Assembly (NCBI GenBank): GCA_021234155.1
Contig: JAJEKV010000023.1
Span: forward strand, 7,664,009-7,728,008
From: Isoetes taiwanensis
Lineage: Eukaryota > Streptophyta > Lycopodiopsida > Isoetales > Isoetaceae
Direction of reading: 5' to 3'
Length of the DNA stretch: 64,000 nucleotides
Positions 34,632 through 45,435 of the stretch are shown one piece after another. The notes below the pieces were generated by a model. That model was not told the origin of the DNA. It searched no databases and saw only the letters and a list, made by a program, of their open reading frames with translations. Position 1 is the first letter of the stretch, and each line of letters starts with the position of its first letter. A program made the translations under genes and the position numbers.

Positions 34632-35098
34632 ATGGCCTCCACATCCTCAACCGATAAGAGAAAACGCAAAGAGGATAGAACTCCCTTCTGACATAGTGTT
34701 GGGTGTTCTAATGAAGAGGTTGAAGGAGCAAGATGATCTTCTAAAGGAAAACGCCGTTACAATTCAGCAGAAAGAAGAAGAGAATGAATTCAACCTTCTC
34801 ATGCTTCGTAGCCAAGAGAGGCAAATCAAAGTCGTTGAATAGAAGGTCGACAGATGACATGCCCCAACAACTGCACTGAGGTGGTTATGACGGCAACGAG
34901 GATGCTAATTCAGGCAGAAGAACACGTTGTGCTATTGGGACAGGAGCGGGACATGTACAAAGAGATGGTGGACAGATTGGAGGAACGTTTGGATAGGGTG
35001 ATTGCTCGCTTGAGGGAAGAGATGAAGACGAAGACGAGGACGGAGCTGATGATGATGATGAAGATAATGAAGAAGAGCTCGCACTGGAGCAACAATGA
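34632..35098 (+). pseudogene. Small coiled-coil protein with acidic tail, paralogue 4
   Basis: Opens MASTSSTDKRKRKEDRTP, shifts frame into DIVLGVLMKRLKEQDDLLK (parallel to VVMKRFKEIHDE of paralogue 1), then MYKEMVDRLEERLDRVIARL, and after a further shift an acidic C-terminus rich in Asp/Glu ending ELALEQQ. A basic N-terminus, a coiled coil and an acidic tail suggest a nucleic-acid- or histone-associated scaffold, but that is inference. Confidence 0.6.
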
Positions 35099-35179
35099 GT
35101 CGTTGTATTTTGTTTTTCAATGTAACATCTTTCACAACTTTAATCAAAAGTAACCCTTTTTATTATTATCTTGTAAAGC

Positions 35180-35323
35180 TTCACACGACGCGAAGCCACA
35201 TAAATGCAAGCAATAACTAACTCCACCATGCGTTCGCGGTATGATACAAATAAGATCACACGACGCCGGCTACTGTTAATGCAAACAAGGTTGGAGGCAA
35301 GTACTTCTTGGCGTCGTGTGAAC
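35180..35323. terminator. Paired stem-loops 9a/9b between convergent genes
   Basis: TTCACACGACGC (35180-35191) and GCGTCGTGTGAA (35311-35322) are a perfect 12-bp inverted pair. A second left arm GATCACACGACGCC starts at 35254 and pairs with the same right arm over 70 bp. The pair sits between the 3' ends of paralogue 4 (plus) and the CxxC gene (minus), where a bidirectional terminator would be expected. Confidence 0.7.
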
Positions 35324-35333
35324 ATGCTACACA

Positions 35334-38105
35334 TTACAAGTATACTTTACCGATTCTTTGTCTCTTAGATCTCCACCATTGCGATGCTAGTGGGGCCCTA
35401 GAATTTTGCCAAGCAACTTTCCGTTTTCTCTTGACATTATGCCAATGGTGTTTACGACTTAGGTTGCTCCTTAAAGCGACCTCTTGTCGTGTTAGCCATC
35501 GCCCTTCTATAAAACCACTCGTCATCCGTCTTAGAGGGTTGGTTCCCACATTTCCACCCCTCTTTGAGTGTTACGATGAAAGGCTATTTAAGCTTGTTTA
35601 TCGACTTCTCCATGCCTTGTGCACTCCACCTTTGCTAGGCTTCCATACTTCCTAAAAACCAAGGTGCATGAGCCCAAAAGATGTGCAAGTAGTGCGTGAC
35701 TTCACTCTCTCCCCCATGCGTATGAAAGCTTTAATAAATTTGTTATTAAACTTGCACGAACATTTACGCATCTTCTCTTGTGAGGTCCATTCTCTCCAAT
35801 GTATGGGAACAATTCGGACAATGCATCCCATGCTTTTTTTTCAATGCCGAGCGAACGCCATCATCATGCGGTCCTGCTCGCATCAACCAGCAATTTTCCA
35901 AATTCATAGATCTTTTCTCCCATCTGGTTTCCGTTCAGAGCCTCTCTATGATTCTTTATGAAGCGTCGAGCTTTCACCCCTCCAATTGACACCTTACGAG
36001 GCACACTTGTTCTTCCTGCCCGTTTCTCATCGAGCTCTAATCTTACATTGCCACCATGCAAACTCTACGAATTCCTTCCTCTCTTCTCTTCTTGTCTGAA
36101 ATGTTCCACACGAATCTGCAACTCAAAAATATCATCTTGTCGATGATTCTCACAAAGCCGTGCAAAGTGCAGATATGAACCCTCTCTAATGGAATGGGGA
36201 AAATGCCATGGAACTTGGGATCTTCTTCTCCTCTATTAGGAGCATTTGCTTGGTTAAGGGACAAGGTTGAAACAGTCTTCCCAGTACTTGACTTCCTTGC
36301 ATGATTGCAGTACAGACAACTTTTGCATGTTCCTTGTCCTCCTCCACTTATGTTGTACATTGCTTTCTCAGTTTTAAATCGGGCGCCAAGTGAAAAATTA
36401 CTTTGTAAGATCCATAGTGATCTACTTGCAATTTTTCCCCTCCCTCGAATCTAGATATTAGACTTCGGGATGTCAGTTTGATTGAACACCCATTTCAATA
36501 CCTCGTGGGTTTCTTTCTGAACTTTAAAGAGACCTAACCACCGGTGTCATCTTGATTGACATGAGAACCATTTTTCCGCACGCTTCTTCTCCTCGTCCGT
36601 CACCTCTACATCTTTTTTATTATTCTTGTTGCTCTTTGATTTAGCATGTGCAATTGCATTCTCAATTGCTCTATTCATGATGACAACGGATACCCTCTCA
36701 TACTTCTCAAACTTGGTCAGTTCCATTTCATCCAATTTTATGCAAACTTCAATCTCACCATTAGTTTTACGCGAATCGTTAAGTCATAATATTTGACAAG
36801 GAATTGTAAGAGAGTAACCAGGTCAACCCAAAGATTATTATGCGTTCATTCATTCCAACTATATCACAACAATCCTTGCCATTCTTATCTTTTATGGCTA
36901 TGGCGGGACCAAAGACATTCAACGTGGTGCATCTCTCCTAATATGGCATACACCATCTTTGTCCTAGTAACCCTTGTATTCTCGACAATTTGTGGGCGTG
37001 GAGCCGAATACTTTTTTGTGCCCATTCTTTTCAACGCTTAGGTGGAATGGCTTGAATAGAGAACGGTAACCAAGCCTCTTGATGCCTACATCATCACAAA
37101 CGATCAGACATCCGTAAGCTTCTAACTTCTTGTAGATCTCCCTAGTACCATTTCCAATACCATCTTCTTGAGAGGAGAGTTGTAGGGGTGACAAATCATG
37201 TCCACTATCTCCCCCACTCGTTAGCTAGGTTCTTCTTCACTCGTAACCAAGATTGCTTCTAGTTTCCCCAGATCTTAACTGGCCTTTGCTAGTGTTGTAA
37301 ACGGACCTTGTGGCCGTGACCCTGCGTCTGAATGCACCTGATCCAAACTTCAGTTCCTCTATCGGTCGATATGCTTCTTCCTTTCTCGCAAGCCAAGGGG
37401 TGTTTTCTTCAAATTCTTTAACCTACATTGATGCCCAAAGTTTGCTCTTTCGAGCTCTTGGATCTTTTCTTGCAGCTGCCCTATCACCAATTTGGACTTG
37501 TCCACTTCGTATCTCAAAGAAGTTTCCCTCCCCAATCCGTCATTCCTTTCCTTCATCACAGTGGAGTAATGAAGCGAGAGAAAAAAGAGCTGCTGGTTTA
37601 AGTTACAATTCTCTTGTGACAATCGGCTCATCTCAAGGAACTGTATTCGATTCCGAATGCCTTCATCCTCTCTCAATCTCTCACAATATCCCAAGAGGCG
37701 AGAGTTACCGTCACCACAAAATTGGACTAAACTTGAAACGTCCCGAAATGACGGTTTCTTGCCACTCAACGGATCCAATGGATATAAACCGCCATCCGCC
37801 CGGATGTCGACACTTTTGAGCACGCAAAGACGCAACATGTCGAGGTCTAAGTTCTTATTTTTAGACCTCCTTTTTGCGATTGAAGACTGGAGCATATTCC
37901 CCGAAGCCGGTTGGATCCTTATCCACACATCATTTGGAGCTTCCATACCGCGTGGATCGCATGCGGCGCTTGAAATGAATGTGTACAATTTGTATGCCCC
38001 AAAGACAATTAAGCTTCGTTTGAGGCTCGGTCCAGTACTAACCTCGTTTTTGAAATTTGCAACGTGCATATGGAAATCGAAAAGTCCATTCTCCTACAAT
38101 CCATG
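35334..38105 (-). pseudogene. Large CxxC protein of the island, multiply frameshifted
   Basis: A TATAAAAG box at 38106-38113 (minus) precedes the gene closely. The longest piece (37359-38069) contains a leucine/charged coiled coil (QLQEKIQELERAN). Further pieces in changing frames include CDDVGIKRLGYRSLFKPFHL, VTRTKMVYAILGEMHHVECL, DEMELTKFEKYERVSVVIMN, CKSCLYCNHARKS, FHGIFPIPLERVHICTLHGF, VRASLITNLLKLSYAWGRE and WSAQGMEKSINKL. The order CxxC, then IPLERV..CTLHGF..I.DK, then QGMEK recalls large uncharacterised proteins known from cnidarians and some fungi, whose function is unknown; this is recalled, not searched. About ten breaks make the copy dead. Confidence 0.5.
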
Positions 38106-38560
38106 CTTTTATACAAAAGCAAATTCAAAATTCGAATTGTAGGGGGAAGCCCTGTATTGGGATGAAGTAAAGATCCCTATTCATTTAACTTTTAAGGCGC
38201 TAATCGCAGCCTCGAAACGAAAGTCTAATACAAAGCTTCAACCTACACATTCAAATTTTGAAATATAGAAGGGAATGGACTCTAAATGAAAATAGGGCAA
38301 GACAAGAATCGGTGATGCGATGATTGGTATCGACAAACCAAGAGACACCGCATGAGTTGCCGGTATGCTATAATGCAAGTGGCTTTTAGAAGCGCCACGT
38401 GTTAAGGCCAATCTTTCGACAACCAACAGAATTAAATACATATGGCGCCATAGATATGCGATTCCCCTTATTCCGAGAATATTCCAAACAAATCGGCCCG
38501 GGAAAAAAGGGCGGAAATATGACGTGGAATGGGCGATAGGAGGCCATTTTAGTTCATAAA
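37940..38560. repeat. Terminal duplication, inner copy
   Basis: Matches 39935-40510 in direct orientation, including the TATA region, the start of the CxxC gene and the CCACGTCA word. It stops just short of the 37-bp inverted repeat, which the inner copy lacks. Confidence 0.8.
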
Positions 38561-38646
38561 ACATAATATAACTTGGAATGATAGATATTTTATATGCAAA
38601 TGGGAGACTTTGTGTTTAATTTTAATTTGACAACAAATAAGAAAGT

Positions 38647-38716
38647 GGATCACACGCGATCGACGAATTTAGTGTGTTCCATTTTGTTGCATATGTACTA
38701 TTAAACGGTGTGATCC
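38647..38716. terminator. Stem-loop 10
   Basis: GGATCACAC pairs with GTGTGATCC, 70 bp end to end. It lies downstream of the minus-strand acidic gene and upstream of the CxxC gene. Confidence 0.6.
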
Positions 38717-39108
38717 TTGAAAAATAATATGCTCTTTGAAAAGGGATAATGGCGTATGTACTTAAGAGTGGTAACACATGTACAAAAAAAAAGTTAGGTA
38801 TTCAAATAGAATTAGAAGCAAAAACTTTTACATTCAAAATTTTTATGGCCGTGTGGCTTTACATCATTTTGTAAATTTAAATGCCCCTGGGAGGCTTCAA
38901 CTATTCACAACAAAAAGCCCGGAGGCTTGCAAATCATATGGTAAGAAGCCGGAGGCAAGCCGGAGGCTAAGAACAAGGAAAAAAAAATAAGAGGTGCTCT
39001 CGCCTAAACAAATTTCATTCATCCGCTTCACCATCTCGCAAAAAAAAATAAGAAATAACCGTTAGTTGAATGCTTAAGAAAAGAAAGAAAACATGCATGT
39101 ACCATGAA

Positions 39109-39435
39109 CTAACGCCATGAGCTCCTCAAGTCACCGGATTCGCTCTTCAACTTCTTCATCTTCTTCATCATCTTGGCTTCTTCTCCGTCGGTGAACCACT
39201 CATTTTCTGAAGAATCTCCTATCCAGCCTTCAAGAACACCTGTGATGAACTCCTGCTCCGAAATTTCCTCTGATTCCTCATTCTCTGATTCCTCGTCAAA
39301 GGAATCAGAGGAATCAAAGGCATTCAAAGCAAGAACCGTGGGCGGAGGAGGGAATCATGGAGGGAACACCTCTTCCAGCCGTAATAGGCCTCTTGGAGGA
39401 CACCTCCTGGCTCTTAAAGTAGCTGATCTCTTCAT
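39109..39435 (-). pseudogene. Small acidic protein of the island
   Basis: The ATG at 39435 gives MKRSATLRARRCPPRG, a single in-frame TGA follows, then a strongly acidic stretch (SSDSFDEESENEESEEISEQ), EWFTDGEEAKMMKKMKKLK and the end SSWR. One nonsense codon is the only break seen. A basic start and acidic body resemble small chromatin or nucleic-acid accessory proteins. No family was recognised. Confidence 0.45.
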
Positions 39436-39623
39436 GGCGATGACTAGAGAAATTGGGCGGAGGATCTAGCGAAGATTGGGCGGAGATTGGGGGGAGAATG
39501 GGCGTCAATCTAGGCTGGAATAGATATAGGCTGGATTAGACGTGAAAATCGTAGGAATGATTCGTATTCCAGTCCTATCAACCATCATTACATGCCATTA
39601 TGTGCATATCTCTCGAAATTTGA

Positions 39624-39732
39624 GCCATATCTAATATCTTCCTTTTTTAACCTTATACCTAAATATCCAATATCTTCCTTTTTAACCTTATTCCTAAATA
39701 TCCAATATCTTCCTTTTTAACCTTATTCCTAA
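39624..39732. repeat. 36-bp tandem repeat, three copies
   Basis: The unit contains AATATCTTCCTTTTTAACC and CTAAATATCC. Located in an otherwise empty part of the island (39440-39930). Confidence 0.75.
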
Positions 39733-39934
39733 ACCTATATGATTTGAGTTTAACCTGAAAATGAACACCGGTATAATTCAATTTAACATACTATTTAATA
39801 CCAAGATGCTACGTCACACTATGTCGATAATTGGGATTTAAAAAAAACACTCCAAACCCTCCTCGAAAAATCACGTAAGTGCCGACCTCACTTGTGTTTA
39901 AGTTTAATTTGACAACAAGCAACTTCCATATTGT

Positions 39935-40510
39935 GTAGATCGTGCGACGGCGCGAAATCAAGGTGTGGTATTTTTATGCCCCAACACAATTAAACCGTGT
40001 GAGCCGAACGTCCGCACTAACCGTTTTGAAATTTGCAACGTGCATATGGAAATCGAAAAGTCCATTCTCCTACAATCCATGCTTTTATACATTAAGCAAA
40101 TTCAAATTTCGAATTGTGGGGGCGGGAAGCCTGTATTAGGATGAAGTGAAGATCGGTTAAGGCGCCTCGAAATGAAAGTCTGATCTGATACAAAGCTTCA
40201 ACCTACACATTCAAATTTTGAAATGTAGAAGGCGGTGACGCGCACGCTTACCAAGAGACACTGTAATGAGTTGCCGGTATGCTATAATGCAAGTGGCATT
40301 TTAGAAGCGCCACGTGTTGCATCAGTCCGTCTGACAACCAGCAGAATTAAATACATATGGCGCCATGAATGTGCAATCCCCCTTATTCTGGAAGAATATT
40401 CCAAGCAAATCTGTAATTATGAGAGTTTGGTATTCTAGGTGGCATGGGAAAAAGGGAGCGGAAATATGACGTGGAATGGCTGATAGGAGGCCATTTTCAG
40501 ACCCCAAATC
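39935..40510. repeat. Terminal duplication, outer copy
   Basis: Direct copy of 37940-38560. It includes a TATAAAAG box (40082-40089, minus) and the first codons of the CxxC gene but no further coding sequence. A degenerate stem-loop half (GATCGTGCGACGGCGCGAAA) opens it. Confidence 0.8.
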
Positions 40511-40525
40511 TGCCCTAATGATAAT
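40489..40525 (-). repeat. Right terminal inverted repeat of the island
   Basis: Reverse complement of 27087-27123 with one mismatch. The flanking base strings (left CCTACAC, right CCCTGGA) do not form a clear target-site duplication. Confidence 0.85.
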
Positions 40526-42080
40526 CCCTGGATAATATGGCTTATATATCATATTCTAGGTTTTGGCTTCAACGTTATTAACTTTCTTTCTTATTCTCTT
40601 GCCCCCATAACCACTCCCCCGAGCACCACTATATCACCACTATATCAGAAATACCCGAACATCATCAAGTCATCCAAATATATTATAAATGCACGTCATA
40701 TTCCTTGCGATAACTATAAGGTAACCACAAGACCATGAGAAACCGTGAAATAATGGTGAGGTATCCATAAGTGTATGCAATGCAACTCCGATTCATACGG
40801 TCACCCGGGCTAATCATGTCTTGCAGCAAATACGGGTGGGATAAGCCTCATATGCACACACCCACCTATCCTGTGTCTAGCACTAGGGAACCACTTCCAA
40901 GCCATGTAGCGCGACAAAGCACCCTCGCCGGGGTGACAACGCCTGATGTCAAAGACAAGAACGACCGCGAGTCCAGGCCACCGCAAATGGACTCCGGCCC
41001 TGGAGGATATGCACTCATATATCAACCAATAACTTAGCACATGTCCCACATGCCAGAATCTAAACCATATTTATCATTATGATACAAGAATCCAAAATCA
41101 CATCTCACATGCAATTCCCATGCATATATACCAAGGACAACATAGAATCATGCCAATTCTTGGGATAATATCATATAGAACAAGTCACATTCATGTGCTA
41201 CCACATCATGATGTCATTAACAAGAACATGGTAACATAATAAAACCATGACACATAATCATGATTTCCAAGCATTTAATATCTAGATACATTATACAAGA
41301 GCACATAAAAGGTCAAGCATTTCTCCTATAGTCACTCCCTCCATAAGGAACACAACATCTTACAAGGAATGCAATGCTATATATATAACTACAATGCCCT
41401 TACAGTCATTCTCCCAGAAGGAACGCAATTCAGTTGTATAATTTATCCATTATTCCATTAACTATACTAATGTTCCATTCTATAGAGATACCCATTTCTT
41501 AGCTTAGGTATTATTCTTATTAGCCGCCGCATAATGCTTTTTGTAGTTAACATAAGCTCATTATCAACACCATAAACGTGCACTTAGGGGCATCCCTATC
41601 AAACCCACGCGTTTCCCATGGCTGGTTGTTCCAACCACCTCCAACCCAGTGCAGTCAGGTTCAGGACCCATAGTTGGTCTCAAGAGCTCCTTTTTGCTTG
41701 CTCTAAAGCCACCTCCATCGCCATCGAGCTCGAGCTTGAGCTTCGTAATAGCCAACATTAAAGTGATCTCCAGAGGTCACTTTAATTTTTAATTCACTTT
41801 TATTTTTGGGTTAACTTTCTGTAAAATTTGTTAACCTGGCGTAAAAGATTTAACAGAATGCTAATTATTAAACTTATGAATCTAAAATCCGTTAAAAGCA
41901 GTGTATAACAAACATTTTTTTTAAAATAGGAAAAAAGCCTTACGTTCACAAAACCATTAGGATTATAGAAATTGGAGCCAGATTGGCCCTTCTGCTACAA
42001 AATTCAGTAGGAACTTTTCCTTTAACAAAGATTTACAAAAGGATCATCAGAAAGTTACTTTTAACAAAGTTTACACAAGA
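40526..42080. other. Intergenic; no supported gene
   Basis: Text typical of decayed LTR-retrotransposon untranslated sequence, with no recognisable domain on either strand. A 65-codon minus-strand frame at 41564-41758 has no family resemblance. Confidence 0.4.
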
Positions 42081-43345
42081 TCATGCATTTGTATAGATTT
42101 GCCTGTAATGAGAATTCTCTTTCCAAGCACGTACAGCAGCAACAAAGTCAAACTCTTCTATTTCAGGCCCTTCTAAAAAAATCCTGACAAGCTCATCAAG
42201 TGTTGTAGTGGACAACATGTTTCTGAATTTTGTCTTCACCAAGTTTATTCTACTAAATCCACGCTTGCAACTAGTTGTGCTGCAACATTGTATCATACCA
42301 ATAGTGGCCACTTTTAGCAAATTGGGAAACTCATCTTTCCAAATTGGATGACCATAAATTATAGCCCATGTGTCTTGAAAACTTATGCCTGTCCACTCTT
42401 CAGAGGCTGTAATTTTTCAAACTGAATATTCACGCGCCAAACTAGCAACATCAACAATTCCATGAACAAGTTCTCCTCCAACCCCAACATGATCTTTGCT
42501 ATAAAACTCTGCAAGAACTTTAGTTATTGCCGACTCTTCCAACCGAGATTTAATACCATCTACAAGAGCTTTAGAAAAACTTTTTCTGAAATTCAATTGC
42601 CTGCTGCAAGTCCTCTCCACTTGGTAACCTTATCAATTCCACAGTTCTATAATCATTTCCTCTTACTGCACTTCTAAGTTCAGCTAATAAGCCATGTTTA
42701 CTTCCCCCATCTGGAATTATTGGGTAACATCTGCTATCCTGCAAGTTAGCATTGAGATCAATGTTGCTAATCAAATAATACGATTGGATCTTAGCCACTG
42801 CTCGCCGACATAAACACCCTATAACTGTAACATCAATGTTAGAGCTTTGGAACTCCAAACTTAATTGGCTCATAACAGCCAAGATGTCACTAAGAAGTGA
42901 AAGATATAAATATTTTTAAATGTCCTTAGCTTTTGATACAATTTATCAGCCTGTTTTGTGCCATAATTCTTGAATAACTTCAAAATAGGTTTCATGCACT
43001 CACATAATCTTGATATGGCTTGCTGCCTACTTAGCCACCTTGTGTCTTGAATTCTTTGAAGCCGAAACTCGCTATAATCCAACTCCCTCTCTAGCTCCAT
43101 AAGAGCTTGCATCCTACTTGGGCTTCTAGAGAAGAAGGCTGCAATTTTATTCACAATATTATCCATCTCCTCACAAACGGACTTGCAATTTTCAGATTTG
43201 AAACAGTCTTGAATACATAAATCTGCCCTATGAGCTATGCAATGAATGCTTGACATGTATGGATTAAGTTCCTTTAATCTAGCTGCAACCCCTGTTCTAT
43301 TTCCAGCCATCACATTACAACCATCAGAGCCAAATCCCATGCATT
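42081..43345 (-). pseudogene. hAT (DUF4371 type) transposase, 3' half
   Basis: After a splice-acceptor-like TTTTCAG at about 43345 the minus strand reads MGFGSDGCNVMAGNRTGVAA, NPYMSSIHCIAHRADLC, a helical stretch, TRWLSRQQAISRL, and after frameshifts the C-terminal dimerisation block GFSRINLVKTKFRN. These are landmarks of hAT transposases of the DUF4371/ZMYM1-like type. The N-terminal zinc finger and first catalytic region are missing here; a matching 5' half lies at 52.3 kb. Confidence 0.8.
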
Positions 43346-43671
43346 TCTGAAAATCCAGCCCTCATTACATCTCTCTGTTCCTCATTACATCTCTCTACTA
43401 TTCTTGTACATACGTTTTACGCATCATCTAAGCTATACTAGAGTTTCAGATTTCCTGTCGAGTTGTGATTCATCATCGATCCCGCCTCCTCTGACATTGC
43501 TATTGGTTTCCAAGCAGTATCAAGCTTTCTGCATTATCACCAAGATCAGGTTGTATTTCAGACAATATACTAGATTCAATGTTGTGGCACTTTTAAAATA
43601 TCAATGCAATGACAACTTTAAGCTCGATCTCGAACTGAACTGTTAAGAAAAGCAAGTAAGACAGGATTACT

Positions 43672-44582
43672 TACATATCACCAGAACCTGCATCTCCTTC
43701 CATTAGAATATGAGATAATATTCCACTTTCTTCGACCAATGTATGAGGTGCAGGATCAGAACTTGACCAGGAAGGTGTATCTATATAAATAGAAATCCAA
43801 ACTCAATCTAGTTGAATAACACCTCTAACAAAGAAATTCAAGTGTAAAAAGATAAGCAAATACCTTGCATAATTACGAGGGCCCCCAAAATAATGGTTAG
43901 AGGAAGAGATAGGACAGTGCTCGTTACTGGAAAATGAAATTCAAACTTACTAGAGGAGCTGGAGGCTTGAAGACTTTAACACGGCCACCCCTCCCATTTG
44001 GACCCCAAAGGATGAAGCTCCCATTAGAATCGCAACTAGAGTACTTTTACGGCCTGTCGAAGATCTTCCCATACATTTGGACATCCTTTTCGGGATGTGC
44101 ATCACCTGTAATAACAGAAATTATGAGTACATGATATGATAATCGGTGACAGAAATATTAAGCATGATGAAAGTGCACCTGCAATTATGGATGGACCTAG
44201 CTTTGTTTTTGCGAAATACTCACTTCCTTGCGGATGGAGAATGATAAACCAAAGTCACTTGAAGCATCTTGTCGTGTTTCTCTGGGTATATTTGCCATTT
44301 AGAACATGCACTCTATATGGTTTCAAAAAAGGGCTTTTTCAATATCGGACTCTTGGTGGTTGTTGCTTCTTGTGCTTCCAGGAAAGCAGATATTGCAGAA
44401 GACATGACATCTCCACATGAACCAGAAAAATAACATGGATCCATGTCTCGCACATTGCAAGCGTCAGGAAAATTGCTTAACTTTTGGGAAGGAATACCAT
44501 TGAGCCCATCAATGTCTATCACATAGCTTCCTGCAGATCCAGGCTCATCTGCTGCTGAAACAGAGCCTGGTGCCATAGCCAT
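43672..44582 (-). pseudogene. Decayed multi-exon host gene, unknown product
   Basis: The ATG at 44582 opens MAMAPGSVSAADEPGSAGSY, DIDGLNGIPSQKL and DPCYFSGSCGDVMSSAISAF, then one in-frame TAG, then SKWQIYPEKHDKM up to a GTGAGT donor. A second exon (about 43952-44108) between TTACAG and GTAAGT reads GDAHPEKDVQMYGKIFDRP, a stop, and NGSFILWGPNGRGGRVKVFK. The last parts read HYFGGPRNYAR and SGILSHILMEGDAGSGDM before TAA. Two nonsense codons indicate decay, or wrong exon limits. The splice borders argue for a former real gene. Part of it is copied at 52.9-53.6 kb. Confidence 0.5.
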
Positions 44583-45435
44583 TTTAATTCAAGTTGTCTA
44601 AGAATACAAGCGACGAAGCCGATAAGCTTGCCTTTGGTCGCACATACGGGCAAACCAACCAAAACGAAGATCGCAACCCCACCTTCTGCTGGCTCCCATA
44701 AATCCACACTATCTATCCGTCCCTCCTCACACTCCCCAAGGATTGCCCTACGGGCAACCCAAAAAGAAAAAGGGTATTTATCTATGGGCTGCCAGTGGCA
44801 ATGCTCTACTTCCTTATTTAAGGAAAAGGCCCCTTGGGCAACATTCGAGGCTGGAAAGTGTGCCGACGCCCGTTGACGTGTAATTCTGCCACGTCAGCAA
44901 ATAAAATACTTTCGACGTCATTGTTCTTCCTCCTTTCGCGTCTGTGGCTATGGCGGTCCGACCATAGCTCCAGAGTCTCATATCTCCTTCTGGGCTCCAG
45001 AGTCTCATCAGCCAGCGCCTTTTTTTTTGCATTAGCGCCTTCATTTTTTGGTAACATCTTCAAGGTTTAGAAGATCGGGTGCTTTTTGTTCTAAAAGTGG
45101 TGAAGATCGAGGTTTCTGTGGAAGACGTTCGGGTTTTGAGTTGTTGCAGTGAGTCTTAGTCAGATTCTAATGTTGCATTTTAGTTTTGAAAGATCAGGGA
45201 GTTTCAGAGCTATTTCTTAGCTGGTTCATGAGCTTGCGCCTTGTTTTTATCGGTAGCGCCTTCATTTCTTGGCTTGCATCTGGAAGATCGAGGTTTTTGT
45301 GGTAAAGGTGGTGAAGATCGAGGTTTCTGTTTTAGATCTGCGGGTTTTAAGGTGTTGCATGTTAGTTTGGAGCTTAGATTCGAAGTTTTTTGTACTCCAT
45401 GTGTATCTTTGAGTTTCTTGCAAGTGTATTTGAAG

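Larger units (their letters stand above)
27087..40525. mobile_element. 13.4-kb inverted-repeat-bounded gene island (virus-like or giant transposon)
   Basis: The block is limited by 37-bp inverted repeats (36/37 identical). Inside are closely spaced small genes, a recurring stem-loop family at gene ends and TATA boxes just upstream of starts. None of these features was seen elsewhere in the window. Contents in order: BAH-like ORF, unknown ORF, histone H3-like gene, larger unknown gene, four coiled-coil paralogues (all plus), then a CxxC gene and an acidic gene (minus). Nearly all genes are frameshifted, so the block is old. No capsid, DNA polymerase, integrase or transposase was recognised. 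Candidates are an endogenised fragment of a large DNA virus or a cargo-bearing DNA transposon moved in trans. Target-site duplications flanking the ends were not found. Confidence 0.6.

Noticed and set aside
37310-38142. Two plus-strand open frames of 160-170 codons
   Set aside because: They mirror the minus-strand CxxC gene, whose composition and domain-like segments make more sense.
38778-38990. 70-codon plus-strand frame, Lys/Arg-rich
   Set aside because: No family resemblance, AT-driven composition and no TATA box at the island spacing.
41564-41758. Minus-strand frame with Gly/Asp run
   Set aside because: Short, without splice partners or homologue; left unannotated.
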